DNA of 64,000 nt from Chryseobacterium glaciei (GTDB lineage Bacteria > Bacteroidota > Bacteroidia > Flavobacteriales > Weeksellaceae), in NCBI RefSeq assembly GCF_001648155.1, contig NZ_CP015199.1:1746501-1810500 (forward strand), written 5' to 3'. A program made the translations under genes and the position numbers. Of this stretch, positions 7,688-17,223 are shown piece by piece. How positions within the stretch are numbered: position 1 is the first letter of the stretch; the number at the start of each line of letters is the position of its first letter. The notes under the pieces were generated by a model. The model searched no databases. It was given only the letters and a program-made list of their open reading frames with translations, and had not been told where the DNA came from.

Positions 7688-8845
7688 ATGATGATGAGTA
7701 AAAAAATAAAAGTCCTTTTCAGGCACCGTTCCATGGAAATGGGAGGGGTTGAAAAGGTAATTCTAAGCATGCTTAACAATCTTGACAACAACAAGTTCGA
7801 GATGACCATATGCTTAAACATGAATCAGGGTGAATTAAGGAATGAGTTCCCAAAAAACATTAGGAAAGTATACCTCACAGAAGGAAAAGAAAATTTTTCT
7901 AATAATTCAGTGATTCAAAAAATCCAGCTTGCAAAGAGAAGATTAAAACTGAAACAGGCAGAAAAAAGCCCGAAAATAGCAGATACTATTTTAAACGAAC
8001 AGTATGATGTAGAAATTGCTCCTACTTATGCTGCATTTTCATCAGTTTTAAATTCAAGTAATAAAAATTCAAAAAAAATTGGATGGTTTCATTCTGATGT
8101 TACCGTTCCGAAAATGAAACCTTTGTTACCAGATATTTTAAAACAAATCCCTCAGTTTGATTATTTTATTTTCGGTTCTCAACAGACAAGAGATATTTTT
8201 GTTGAAACTTATCCTGATATAAAATTACCGGAAAATCAGGTTATTCTGAATGCAATTCCTATTGAAGAATTAAAGCAGAAAGCAAAAGCATACCACCCGG
8301 AATTACCCAATATTCCCGTTTTTGTATCTGTCGCCAGATTACACACCAGAAAAGGCTTTCATAAGTTGGCTGAAGCTCATGCAAAATTATTAAAAGACGG
8401 ATTTAATCATCACATTATTGTAATCGGAGACGGTGAAGAAATGGATAACTTAAAAAAGCAAACTGAAAATCTGGGCGTCACCAACAGTTTTCAACTATTA
8501 GGCTCCATGATGAACCCTTATCCTTACGTAAAAAATGCCGATTTCTACATTCTACCCTCAGAATCAGAAGGATGGCCATTAATTATTGCTGACACTCTGA
8601 TTCTTCAAAAACCCATCATTGCAACCAATGTAGGTGGAATCCCTGAGATGATCGATCATGAAAAAACAGGATACCTCATCGACTATGAAGTAGATGAAAT
8701 GTATGAATCGATGAAAAAATTCTTAACAGAACCCGAACTTGTTTCCAACATTAAAAAGAATCTTGAAACGATTGAAGAAAAGTTTGATAATCAAAAAATA
8801 TTTGATGCCGTAGAAAATATAATCTTAAAACTGACACAAAAATGA
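7688..8845 (+). CDS. Glycosyltransferase family 4 protein
   Basis: 385 residues with a GT-B fold. The N-terminal domain begins KVLFRHRSMEMGGVEKVI, the glycine-rich acceptor loop usual in GT4 enzymes. The C-terminal donor domain has VSVARLHTRKGFHKLAEA, VIGDGEEMDNLK and SESEGWPLIIADTLILQKP. In this last block the usual E-x7-E donor-binding pattern reads E-x7-D, so the second Glu is Asp. Three consecutive N-terminal Met codons (7688, 7691, 7697 region) make the exact start uncertain. The start follows the GT2 stop with no gap and the end overlaps the next gene by 4 nt, so translation is coupled. Confidence 0.92.
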   Translation: MMMSKKIKVLFRHRSMEMGGVEKVILSMLNNLDNNKFEMTICLNMNQGELRNEFPKNIRKVYLTEGKENFSNNSVIQKIQLAKRRLKLKQAEKSPKIADTILNEQYDVEIAPTYAAFSSVLNSSNKNSKKIGWFHSDVTVPKMKPLLPDILKQIPQFDYFIFGSQQTRDIFVETYPDIKLPENQVILNAIPIEELKQKAKAYHPELPNIPVFVSVARLHTRKGFHKLAEAHAKLLKDGFNHHIIVIGDGEEMDNLKKQTENLGVTNSFQLLGSMMNPYPYVKNADFYILPSESEGWPLIIADTLILQKPIIATNVGGIPEMIDHEKTGYLIDYEVDEMYESMKKFLTEPELVSNIKKNLETIEEKFDNQKIFDAVENIILKLTQK

Positions 8846-9405
8846 TGTTATTGTACAGAATCATATTAAAATTCCGTTCCCTGTATGAAGATATGATCAA
8901 GAATGTTGTTATAAAAGTAGCAATTAATAAGGGATTAAAAGTAGGTGATAATTTATACGTCCAAGGTATTCCCAATTTCGGTTCAGAGCCCTTTCTTATT
9001 GAGATGGGAGACAATGTAACCATCGCTGAAGGTGTATCTTTTATCAATCATGGCGGAGACGGACGCGTTACAAAAAGAATTGAAAAATATAAAGACGGAA
9101 GAACATTTGGTAGAATAAAAATCGGTAATAATACCTTTATTGGTAAAGGAGCCGTTTTGTTGCCCGGAGTTTCCATTGGTAGCAATTGTATCGTTGGTTC
9201 TCTCAGCGTTGTAAGCAGTTCTGTTCCCGATAATAGTATTTATGCCGGCGCTCCTGCTAAATTTATTTGTACGATCGAACAATATGGTGATAAGTTACTA
9301 GCAAACAACACCGTATACCCTCTTGAACTAGAAGCAAACCGTCCAAAACTGGAAGAATACCTCATCAAAAACCTCCCTCACACCTACAAACCCGTAAGAA
9401 AATAA
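8842..9405 (+). CDS. Left-handed beta-helix (hexapeptide repeat) acyltransferase
   Basis: 187 residues. Hexapeptide-repeat segments such as GDNVTIAEGVSFINHGG, IKIGNNTFIGKGAVLLPG and SIGSNCIVGSLSVVSSS, then VPDNSIYAGAPAK, are typical of the maltose/galactoside acetyltransferase (WcaF/NodL-like) group. His50-51 region (FINHGG) provides the expected catalytic His. The gene overlaps the preceding GT4 gene by 4 nt (ATGA) and is followed directly by the next GT4 gene. It probably O-acetylates a sugar of the glycan made by this operon, using acetyl-CoA. Confidence 0.88.
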   Translation: MMLLYRIILKFRSLYEDMIKNVVIKVAINKGLKVGDNLYVQGIPNFGSEPFLIEMGDNVTIAEGVSFINHGGDGRVTKRIEKYKDGRTFGRIKIGNNTFIGKGAVLLPGVSIGSNCIVGSLSVVSSSVPDNSIYAGAPAKFICTIEQYGDKLLANNTVYPLELEANRPKLEEYLIKNLPHTYKPVRK

Positions 9406-10557
9406 ATGTTGAAAAAAAAGAAAATCCTCATTCGTATAGGCTCTCTCCGTCATGGCGGAGCAGAAAAAGTCTTGGTTACTTTTTTAAAAAATATTTCTCC
9501 GGATAAGTATGAAGTAGATTTATTAATTAATTTATATTCAGGAATTTATATTAAAGAAGTTCCATCTTGGGTTAATGTATTTTACTTGCTGAAAGGAGAA
9601 ATGATTACAACCAACAGACCTCAGGATATACCCGTAAAAGCATATCGGGTTCTTTACCAAAAGATGTTTCTGTGGTTTCCTTCTCTACTTTATAAATTTG
9701 TTTTAAAAAATAAACAATATGATGTTGAGTTGGCCGCTATTCACGGATATTACAGAGAAATATTATCAAGTCCACAGAAGGATTCAAAAAAAATAATCTG
9801 GGTTCAGAATGATATTTTCAATTTAAAAGAATATACTTCCGATGTTATAAGACAGTTCTTTAAATTTGATAAAATATTAGTCATTTCCAACAAATTGGAG
9901 GAAGAAATGCACAAATTGGCTCAAAATGAAGCCGAAAAACAATCCGTAATAAAAATATTTAACCCAATCGATAAGGAAGATACGCTGAAAAAGGCAAATA
10001 CTGCTATCGATGACTACCCTTTTGACAATAATATCCCTACTTTTGTAAGCGTAGGAACTGTTTACCCCCAAAAAGGCTACGACAGACTCTTGCAGGTTCA
10101 TAAAAGATTGCTTGATGAAGGTTTTAACCATCAGCTTGTGATTATTGGCGACGGATATGATTTAAATAATATTCAAACCTTACTTGAGCAATTAGGATTG
10201 CAGAAAACGGCAAAAATGTTAGGTTTTAAAAGCAATCCATATCCTTATTTGAAAAAGGCAGATTTTTATATCATGTCTTCACGTCATGAAGGTTTTCCTA
10301 CCATCATTGCAGAGGCGCTTATTCTTAATAAACCTATTTCTGCAACAGATATTTCGGGAATTAAAGATCTTTTGCAAGACGGAAAATTAGGAACAATAAC
10401 GCCAAATTCTGAAGATGGAATTTATGATGGAATGAAAAAATTCCTTACCGATAAAGACCTTGCCGAAGAATACAAAAAACAAATAAATGATACAGATCTA
10501 CCTTTCGTTTTGGAAAAATCTGTACAAAAACTTCAAGAAATAATTGATGAAGTATAA
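9406..10557 (+). CDS. Glycosyltransferase family 4 protein
   Basis: 383 residues, GT-B fold, similar in layout to the GT4 protein encoded at 7688-8845. The N-terminal loop is GSLRHGGAEKVLVTFLK and the donor domain contains VSVGTVYPQKGYDRLLQV, VIIGDGYDLNNI and SSRHEGFPTIIAEALILNK. Here the E-x7-E pattern is intact, in contrast to the other GT4 protein. The gene starts immediately after the acyltransferase stop codon and ends 10 nt before the next acyltransferase. It is expected to add one sugar in a retaining reaction; specificity is not evident. Confidence 0.92.
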   Translation: MLKKKKILIRIGSLRHGGAEKVLVTFLKNISPDKYEVDLLINLYSGIYIKEVPSWVNVFYLLKGEMITTNRPQDIPVKAYRVLYQKMFLWFPSLLYKFVLKNKQYDVELAAIHGYYREILSSPQKDSKKIIWVQNDIFNLKEYTSDVIRQFFKFDKILVISNKLEEEMHKLAQNEAEKQSVIKIFNPIDKEDTLKKANTAIDDYPFDNNIPTFVSVGTVYPQKGYDRLLQVHKRLLDEGFNHQLVIIGDGYDLNNIQTLLEQLGLQKTAKMLGFKSNPYPYLKKADFYIMSSRHEGFPTIIAEALILNKPISATDISGIKDLLQDGKLGTITPNSEDGIYDGMKKFLTDKDLAEEYKKQINDTDLPFVLEKSVQKLQEIIDEV

Positions 10558-10567
10558 ATATTAAACT

Positions 10568-11122
10568 ATGCCGAATTATTCCATCATACAAAAAGATTTT
10601 TACCGCGAAAGTGGAAAATGGCTTTCAACATTTGAGATTTTAACGAAATGCATCAACCCCAATCTGCACTTTATTTATATCTTAAGAAAAGCCCAAAAAC
10701 ATAAAGAAAAAGCTGTCATGGGAATTTTCTGGAGAATAGTTTTAAGACATTATCAAATAAAGTACGGTTATCAGATCTATCCTGAAACCGAAATTGGGGA
10801 AGGATTTTATATCGGACATTGGGGAAGTCTGGTGATCAATCCTAAAGCTAAAATCGGAAAGAACTGCAACATCGCACAAGGCGTAACCATCGGACAGCAA
10901 AACCGTGGAAGATTCGTAGGTTTCCCTACCATTGAAGATGAAGTCTGGATCGGTACAAACGCTGTAATTGTAGGCGGAGTAACCGTTGGAAGGAATGTTT
11001 TGATCGCTCCAAATGCGTATGTTAATTTTGATGTTCCTGCAGATTCCGTAGTCGTTGGAAACCCAGGGAAAATTTACTCAACTAGAAAATCTACAGTAGG
11101 TTACATCAATAATAAAGTATAA
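10568..11122 (+). CDS. Serine-acetyltransferase-like hexapeptide acyltransferase
   Basis: 184 residues. A helical N-terminal part is followed by the hexapeptide helix: IYPETEIGEGFYIGHWGSLV, INPKAKIGKNCNIAQGVTIG, then TIEDEVWIGTNAVIVGGVTV and VPADSVVVGNPGKIY. The IGHWGS/IAQGVTIG blocks are those of the CysE family, but the N-terminal domain is shorter than the ~260-residue CysE enzymes and the gene lies at the end of a glycosyltransferase operon. A sugar O-acetyltransferase is therefore more likely than cysteine synthesis. A hairpin terminator follows directly. Confidence 0.85.
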   Translation: MPNYSIIQKDFYRESGKWLSTFEILTKCINPNLHFIYILRKAQKHKEKAVMGIFWRIVLRHYQIKYGYQIYPETEIGEGFYIGHWGSLVINPKAKIGKNCNIAQGVTIGQQNRGRFVGFPTIEDEVWIGTNAVIVGGVTVGRNVLIAPNAYVNFDVPADSVVVGNPGKIYSTRKSTVGYINNKV

Positions 11123-11158
11123 GTAATTCTATAGATTTATAAATCTATGTTACTTTTT
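11121..11158 (+). terminator. Hairpin terminator after the glycosyltransferase operon
   Basis: A perfect 18-nt palindrome at 11131-11148 (arms ATAGATTT / AAATCTAT) is flanked by an outer pair AAGTAA / TTACTT and followed by a short T run. It overlaps the stop codon of the last operon gene. The stem is AT-rich, so strength is uncertain. Confidence 0.55.
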
Positions 11159-11580
11159 CAATAAAAATTTACTTCTCTATTGCGGGGAGTTATTTTTTTG
11201 TGCATTTTTGTAAATATTAATTTTAATGCAAATCATTTGATTCACATTTTAAATTACATATATTAAAAAAAACACACGCAAAAAAAACACTAATAATCAT
11301 TTTTATGGAAAAAAAATTACGTTCAGACTTGAGGCAATTTTCAATATTGCACAACTCTTCATTTTCTCTGAAATTTTAATTTCATCAGAAAGCACTTTTA
11401 AAACTTTAGCTTACATCAACGAAAAAAGTAATCTTTAATTTAATAAAGACAAGTTAATTCTGTTGCCTAAATAGGGAATGGAAATTTGTTTCTATTTAAA
11501 TTATATTAAAAAATTACTAAACGCTGTTTAAACAATCTGTCTTAAATATTTCGAAAAAAACACTTTTTAATTTTATACGT
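11159..11580. other. AT-rich intergenic stretch, no gene seen
   Basis: About 420 bp of very AT-rich sequence between the polysaccharide operon and the large T9SS protein gene. A 24-codon ATG frame at 11305 lacks any supporting feature. The stretch presumably carries the promoter and a long 5' leader for the following gene, but no clear TAnnTTTG box near the start was identified. Confidence 0.5.
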
Positions 11581-14500
11581 ATGAAAAAAAAATCGACACT
11601 ACAGATTTTTGCTGCAGTACTTTGTATTGCATCTTCTCATGCTTATTCGAGGACGACATCCGTCCCTAAGCCAAATGAGAAACCCATTGGCTCCAGATTC
11701 AAAACACCTACTCCACCGAGTACTTTTGATCTGGATCCTCTGATCGTCATTTCACAAAATGTGAATGAAAAAGGACTGGTTGTAATGAGCGGAATGCTCA
11801 ACAAACCATTCACAACCAGCAACATCCTGCTCTCCATTAAGTACCAGAATGCTCAGGGAGAATGGATTACAGGCTGGTGTAAAACATTATACTCCTACAA
11901 TCAGTATAATGAAACACTGAAAGCTACTTTTGAATTACCCGCCTCCGTAAACCCAACTTACAATTTAAAAGTTGAGTTAAGTTCAGATTCGGCGAGCAAC
12001 TTTTCGTCTGTAGCCTGGAACAAAGCCGTAACGCATTACAAAGCCGCAGATTACGCCGCAGTAAATTGCGATCTGGATGAAAATGAGTACACCATGCTTT
12101 TAACACCTAAAAAAGATGGTACCTTAATCACAGATGCCAACGGAAAAGTAACGGGTGTAAAAGACAGAGTAACCTCTGCTTATTCTTGGAATAAACTCAG
12201 CAACGTCTTAATGAATAATAAAAAAGACGATGTAGTTTTCGCTCCGACAAATCCATCAGATGTTATAACGGAAGCCAATGGCGCAAAAGCTGTAAAATTG
12301 GTAAACACAGGAGCAATTACTAATACGTTAGGAACAACTCCGGAATTTATTTACAATGAAGCTGCGGGACACCCGATTCCTTATCTGTACAGCTATGACG
12401 ATCCTGTATATATGTTTGCAGGTAAATTTTCGGCTAATGGATTTTACATGAAATTCAGTCAGTGGCCGGGAGATGCTGACGGTCCGGGATATCATAATTT
12501 TAAAAATCCGGCTTATCTAGAGAGCAGATATTTTAATTTGTATAACAGAATTTATAAAAATTTATCTGATTTTATTCCTGATCAGGAACCTGTGGTTATT
12601 GTTTCAAGCATTGCAACAGGTTTAAGAGCTTATAAAAGTGACGGTACATTTATTGACCTAACACCAAACAGCACAAGTAATTACGGAGCTCCCTACTTTG
12701 GATATACCAACAACGTTTCAAGAAGAGGTCCCGGATCTGAAAATCTGTCAATATCTGACACTTCAGAATTAACATTGTATGGTGTAGGTGCCTTGAGAAA
12801 TGATGTTTCAACTTCTTATCAGACCAAAAGATCATTACAGGATATTGAAAGAGAAATTTCAAAATTCATCAAGTACACCGGAGTTTTCGGAAATACAGTT
12901 TCATATAATAATGATGCTTCCGAATGTTCTAAAGAATGTTTCGCCATCAATGCGGGAGCGCTTCCGGATAATAATGCATTAGATTGGGCAAAAGCACCTA
13001 ACAGTTATATTTTCGAGCCTAATCAGGACAGTGATGGTTTATTTATTCCTGTGAAAAAAGCTTACAAAATGTGGAATTCCGATTCTCGCATGGGAGGAAG
13101 CCCGATTCCTACAGGTACCATAACTGCCGATGTTTATTGGGAAGATATTCAAGGTTTAATAAAATCAGGAACCAACTATAGCTTAGAAATTGTAGGTTCA
13201 GGCGAAGATGCTAAAATCAAAGTTCCTATCAACAAAACTAAAGAAGGAAATGCCGTTATTGCTTACAAAGTAAACGGAGAAGTTTTCTGGTCTTGGCACG
13301 TTTGGGTAACAGACAATCCTAGAAACGGATCAACTTACAAAAGTTTTGACGGCGTTAAAAGACAAAAAAGTGACGGAACCATAGAACCAATTCCAAATTC
13401 AGATTGGGGATGGATGGACAGAAACTTAGGAGCTTTAAGCAACACCATTACCGGAACTGAATTTAATAAAAACGGAGGTTTACTGTATCAATGGGGAAGA
13501 AAAGACCCTATTCCACCTTTAGTTTACAAAGGAAATGATTTCTATGAAGCTTCAGGATCTGTCGGAAGAGTGAGACATAAGCAATCTAGAAATATGGCTA
13601 ATGGAGCTACAAAAATTGATAATTTAATCAAAACAGTATTGTTGTCGAATGCAACTGTGCCAAACAATATTCGCTTGTCTGTTAAAAATCCTTTAAGCTT
13701 AATTTATGTAAACAAGGATGATAATTCTGGTCAGGCACTGTACAACAACAATGCTAATTTACAGGTAAACTGGTTCGGAAACTCATCATCACTTACTACA
13801 GATAAATTATCAGAATTAAATTTATGGTCTGATAATTCAAGAGGAATACTTAATTCCGTAAGCAATTACAATGATGACAACAACGCAAATCCATACAGAG
13901 ACAAATCCTCATTTGACCCATGTCCGAACGGATGGAGAATCCCTTCAATGCTTGTTGCAAACTTAGGAAACACAAGTTATATTGATGATTTGAGAGTGGA
14001 TTTCAGTCCATTTGGAATTAAAAATAACATCAGCAAAAATGTTTTTGAAGCCAACAAATATCACATCATTAAACCTAATGACAGCAATACTCCAAGCTAT
14101 ATGACAGGCTTTAAAATCTACAATAATGTTGGGGTAGATTTAAGCAATGTAGGCGGAAACAACATGGGAATCTTCCCAGGAACCGGAATTCTTGTAAGAG
14201 GATATCATGAAGGTCAATATTCAGATCAGCATGAAACATATTTATGGACGGCAACAATGGCAAAATGGTTTGACGTAACTCCTTCCGTTTCAGCCAGAAG
14301 TTTCCGTATGATTCCGGACAGAGATCAGCCGGATACACCGGATTCTTCTTTACCGGCAATCACAGGAAGATATCAATATTATCCTGTAGGTGGTGGAGCA
14401 ACATCTGGAGCCAACGGATGTAGATGTATCAAAGATCCTTTATACGTTGTAAATCAATATGACTTCCCAACCGAATTCTTTAATGATGATGTTGAATATG

Positions 14501-16179
14501 CAGAAGGATTAAACAATCCAAACTCATATTCTATTGTTAAAAATACGGTTGAATCTACAATTCAGATTCCTATCAGCAAAGCATTCTCTGCGCAGAGTAA
14601 ATTGTTGAATAATCCTGATATCTTAAATGCAACAAATTTCAATAATCTGAAAGCTAATGTATTGTGGTCTACCAATACAGCTTTGATTAGCAATATTTCA
14701 CTTTCAAATACTGCTCCGGGTTCATTATCAGCGATTTCAAATACAAATATTACTGTTAAGATCGCTCCGAACCAGTCTGGTAACGCAGTCGTTACTTTAC
14801 ACAACGGAAGTATCACAAATCCAATTTATTGGAGCTGGCATATTTGGGTAACAAACACCCCGATCACATCTGTGGTTTATACAACAGAATTGCCAAATCA
14901 AGCGGCTGTTAATTACATCAATTACATTAAACCAGGTGAAGTAATAAAAACTGAAATAATGGATAGAGATTTGGGAGCAAATCAAGCCATTGCTGAAGCC
15001 AATAAAACTACTTCAACTGCAGGATTACATTTCCAATGGGGAAGAAAAGATCCACTGCCGGTTTTTGTAAATGCGAATAGAAATTCGGCTCCGGTTTATC
15101 TAGGAACAGCGCAGGCAAATGGTACGGTAACTTACACTACCCTAGCTTCTGCAACGTATTATTCAGATGCATATCTTAAAAAATATCCTGATTATTCGGT
15201 TCAGTCTAATGTGTTGGCTACGGATAAAATTTCAGATAAGATCAGTAAAGTTTTATCATATTCTGTGAAAAACCCAATGATTTTCATGGTTCCAACAATG
15301 ACTACCAAAGCAACAGATCTTAACCACACCAATGGAGCTGATTGGTTGGCTAACGAACCAAATTTAGCGCCGGAAAGGTGGGGAAGAGGAGGAAAAAAAT
15401 CACCTTTTGACCCTTGCCCGGAAGGCTGGAGAATCCCAGACTTAACAGGTGTGGCCAATACAAGTGTAGGTTCAAGTCCTTTTTATAAGCCAACAACGGG
15501 AATCAGTATTCCTAACAATTATGGAGGAACAAGAATCAACAGAACGCCGTATAGTTCTGCTGCAATTGGTTACTTATTCGCGAACCCTACATATAATATA
15601 GGAAGTTTTGTGAATTCTGGAGTTAGAGGTGGCAGAAATACAATAGAAGCCTCTCCTGCTGCTCCGGATTTCAATTTGATTGATTACACGTATGGTGGTT
15701 TTTGGTTAGGAGGTCTTAACTCAAATTACACAGGAAGAGCATTAAGAGTAGAGATCCAGAATAATGGAGATTATCTTACCGCGTTTAGCAGTAATTCTGA
15801 TCCATATTTTGCTCAAAGCTGTCGTTGTGTGAAAGTAAAATATGACGAAAATGGTAATGAGCTAGGTCCAATTCCAAGATTACAGGTTACAAATGCCACA
15901 TCTGGAGAAGCTAAAACAGTTTTACCAAAATCTATCATCGAGGAAAAAGTAGCTCAAAACAAACTTGAGTTCTTCCCGAATCCTGTGAAGAGCATTCTGT
16001 ACATCAAAGGAAATGATAAAGCTAAAGATTACTATTATCAGATCTATAACATGTCCGGACAACTTGTAAAATCAGGCAAATTTGAGAATGAACAGACCGA
16101 TCTGTCTTCTCTTACGCAAGGAGCTTATCTCGTAAGAATCAATAACTCCGAAACTATTGTGAAAATTATTAAGGAATAA
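11581..16179 (+). CDS. Large secreted T9SS type A cargo protein with two FISUMP-like units
   Basis: 1,532 residues. A signal peptide (about 1-23) precedes a long beta-rich region. Two internal units each contain, in the same order, WSWH(V/I)WVT, MDR(N/D)LGA, QWGRKDP, DPCP(N/E)GWRIP and CRC(I/V)K; these fall near residues 575-950 and 1083-1415. This series is characteristic of FISUMP-type surface proteins. The C-terminus from about residue 1462 (LEFFPNPVKSILYIKG, then LSSLTQGAYLVRI and a final KIIKE) is a T9SS type A sorting domain, which directs export and attachment to the cell surface. The function of the FISUMP units is unknown; surface adhesion or glycan binding is possible. It is monocistronic, followed by a strong terminator. 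Confidence 0.88.
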   Translation: MKKKSTLQIFAAVLCIASSHAYSRTTSVPKPNEKPIGSRFKTPTPPSTFDLDPLIVISQNVNEKGLVVMSGMLNKPFTTSNILLSIKYQNAQGEWITGWCKTLYSYNQYNETLKATFELPASVNPTYNLKVELSSDSASNFSSVAWNKAVTHYKAADYAAVNCDLDENEYTMLLTPKKDGTLITDANGKVTGVKDRVTSAYSWNKLSNVLMNNKKDDVVFAPTNPSDVITEANGAKAVKLVNTGAITNTLGTTPEFIYNEAAGHPIPYLYSYDDPVYMFAGKFSANGFYMKFSQWPGDADGPGYHNFKNPAYLESRYFNLYNRIYKNLSDFIPDQEPVVIVSSIATGLRAYKSDGTFIDLTPNSTSNYGAPYFGYTNNVSRRGPGSENLSISDTSELTLYGVGALRNDVSTSYQTKRSLQDIEREISKFIKYTGVFGNTVSYNNDASECSKECFAINAGALPDNNALDWAKAPNSYIFEPNQDSDGLFIPVKKAYKMWNSDSRMGGSPIPTGTITADVYWEDIQGLIKSGTNYSLEIVGSGEDAKIKVPINKTKEGNAVIAYKVNGEVFWSWHVWVTDNPRNGSTYKSFDGVKRQKSDGTIEPIPNSDWGWMDRNLGALSNTITGTEFNKNGGLLYQWGRKDPIPPLVYKGNDFYEASGSVGRVRHKQSRNMANGATKIDNLIKTVLLSNATVPNNIRLSVKNPLSLIYVNKDDNSGQALYNNNANLQVNWFGNSSSLTTDKLSELNLWSDNSRGILNSVSNYNDDNNANPYRDKSSFDPCPNGWRIPSMLVANLGNTSYIDDLRVDFSPFGIKNNISKNVFEANKYHIIKPNDSNTPSYMTGFKIYNNVGVDLSNVGGNNMGIFPGTGILVRGYHEGQYSDQHETYLWTATMAKWFDVTPSVSARSFRMIPDRDQPDTPDSSLPAITGRYQYYPVGGGATSGANGCRCIKDPLYVVNQYDFPTEFFNDDVEYAEGLNNPNSYSIVKNTVESTIQIPISKAFSAQSKLLNNPDILNATNFNNLKANVLWSTNTALISNISLSNTAPGSLSAISNTNITVKIAPNQSGNAVVTLHNGSITNPIYWSWHIWVTNTPITSVVYTTELPNQAAVNYINYIKPGEVIKTEIMDRDLGANQAIAEANKTTSTAGLHFQWGRKDPLPVFVNANRNSAPVYLGTAQANGTVTYTTLASATYYSDAYLKKYPDYSVQSNVLATDKISDKISKVLSYSVKNPMIFMVPTMTTKATDLNHTNGADWLANEPNLAPERWGRGGKKSPFDPCPEGWRIPDLTGVANTSVGSSPFYKPTTGISIPNNYGGTRINRTPYSSAAIGYLFANPTYNIGSFVNSGVRGGRNTIEASPAAPDFNLIDYTYGGFWLGGLNSNYTGRALRVEIQNNGDYLTAFSSNSDPYFAQSCRCVKVKYDENGNELGPIPRLQVTNATSGEAKTVLPKSIIEEKVAQNKLEFFPNPVKSILYIKGNDKAKDYYYQIYNMSGQLVKSGKFENEQTDLSSLTQGAYLVRINNSETIVKIIKE

Positions 16180-16205
16180 TAATTGATATTCAGATTTTTT
16201 TTAAT

Positions 16206-16231
16206 CGCCTCAGCCTTGAGGCGGTTTTTTT
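16206..16231 (+). terminator. Rho-independent terminator after the T9SS type A gene
   Basis: Seven-base GC-rich arms CGCCTCA (16206-16212) and TGAGGCG (16217-16223) around the loop GCCT, followed by a run of T to 16231. Confidence 0.9.
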
Positions 16232-16532
16232 AGTACAATTAAGAATATATTAATTTTAAAATTTCATTTTAGTCTTAATTGTTTGTATTTTTATATCTAA
16301 ATTTTAGATGATTTAAATTATCAAAAACATAATATTTTAACAGAAAAATCTGTGAAACCCACTCATTCCGAAGTTTTCACATGATTTTAAGCATATTTTA
16401 ATATTAAACTTTGTTAAAACTAATTGCGATTAAAACAAAAATTATATTTTTGCATGATTATTGATTTAATCTATTGAATTTGAAAATAATTTAAACGAAA
16501 TAAATAATTAAACCTTTTTTAAATTTTAATTT
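16232..16532. other. AT-rich upstream region of the carbonic anhydrase gene
   Basis: About 300 bp without an ORF of note. It holds the promoter at 16424-16452 and a leader of roughly 75 nt before the ATG at 16533. Nothing resembling a known riboswitch was recognised. Confidence 0.5.
16424..16452 (+). promoter_or_regulatory. Complete flavobacterial promoter for the carbonic anhydrase operon
   Basis: TTG at 16424-16426, an 18-nt spacer and TATTTTTG at 16445-16452. This fits the Bacteroidota arrangement TTG-N17-23-TAnnTTTG. It is the best complete promoter match seen in the window and implies a leader of about 75 nt. Confidence 0.7.
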
Positions 16533-17201
16533 ATGTCACAATCGTACGAAGTTATTTTCGAAAACAATAAAAAATGGGTAGAATCAAAAGTTGCCAATGA
16601 TCCAACGTTCTTCGAAGAATTAGCCAAAACTCAAAATCCGGATTTCCTGTATATTGGATGTTCAGACAGCAGAGTAACAGCAGAAGAATTAATGGGAACG
16701 CAGCCGGGCGAAGTTTTCGTAACAAGAAACATTGCCAATGTAGTTAATACTTTAGACATGAGCTCAACAGCAGTAATTCAATACGCCGTAGAACATTTGA
16801 AAGTAAAACACATTATCGTTTGCGGACATTACAACTGTGGTGGTGTAAAAGCTGCGATGACTCCTCAGGATCTGGGATTATTGAATCCTTGGCTGAGAAA
16901 TATTCGTGATGTTTACAGATTGCACCAAGCCGAGCTTGATTCTATTGCAGATGAGGGTAAACGTTATGACAGATTGGTAGAACTTAATGTTCAGGAGCAG
17001 TGCATCAACGTAATTAAAATGGCCTGTGTGCAGGAAAGATACATCTTAGAAGAGTATCCTGTGGTTCACGGCTGGGTTTTCGACCTTAGAACGGGTAAAA
17101 TTATTGATTTGGAGATCGACTTTGAAAAAATCTTAAAGGACATCCAAAAAATCTATAACCTTACAAGTTCTGATTGGGTAATGAGTAAAAAGAAAAGTTA
17201 A
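16533..17201 (+). CDS. Beta-class carbonic anhydrase
   Basis: 222 residues, the length of E. coli Can. Zinc ligands are Cys43, His99 and Cys102 with the Asp45-Arg47 dyad (motifs CSDSRV and CGHYNCGG). It interconverts CO2 and bicarbonate in the cytoplasm. It is the first gene of a group that continues with a small secreted protein, a SulP transporter and a second carbonic anhydrase, which points to bicarbonate supply for carboxylases or pH balance. A complete promoter lies about 80 nt upstream. Confidence 0.96.
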   Translation: MSQSYEVIFENNKKWVESKVANDPTFFEELAKTQNPDFLYIGCSDSRVTAEELMGTQPGEVFVTRNIANVVNTLDMSSTAVIQYAVEHLKVKHIIVCGHYNCGGVKAAMTPQDLGLLNPWLRNIRDVYRLHQAELDSIADEGKRYDRLVELNVQEQCINVIKMACVQERYILEEYPVVHGWVFDLRTGKIIDLEIDFEKILKDIQKIYNLTSSDWVMSKKKS

Positions 17202-17223
17202 ATAACTTTCTAAAATTTTAGGG

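Noticed and set aside
10568..11122. Cysteine biosynthesis serine acetyltransferase (cysE)
   Set aside because: The N-terminal domain is shorter than in CysE and the gene is the last of a glycosyltransferase operon with no cysK nearby.
11305..11379. 24-codon ATG frame in the gap before the T9SS type A gene
   Set aside because: Too short, no ribosome-binding or composition support, and its codons are typical of random AT-rich sequence.
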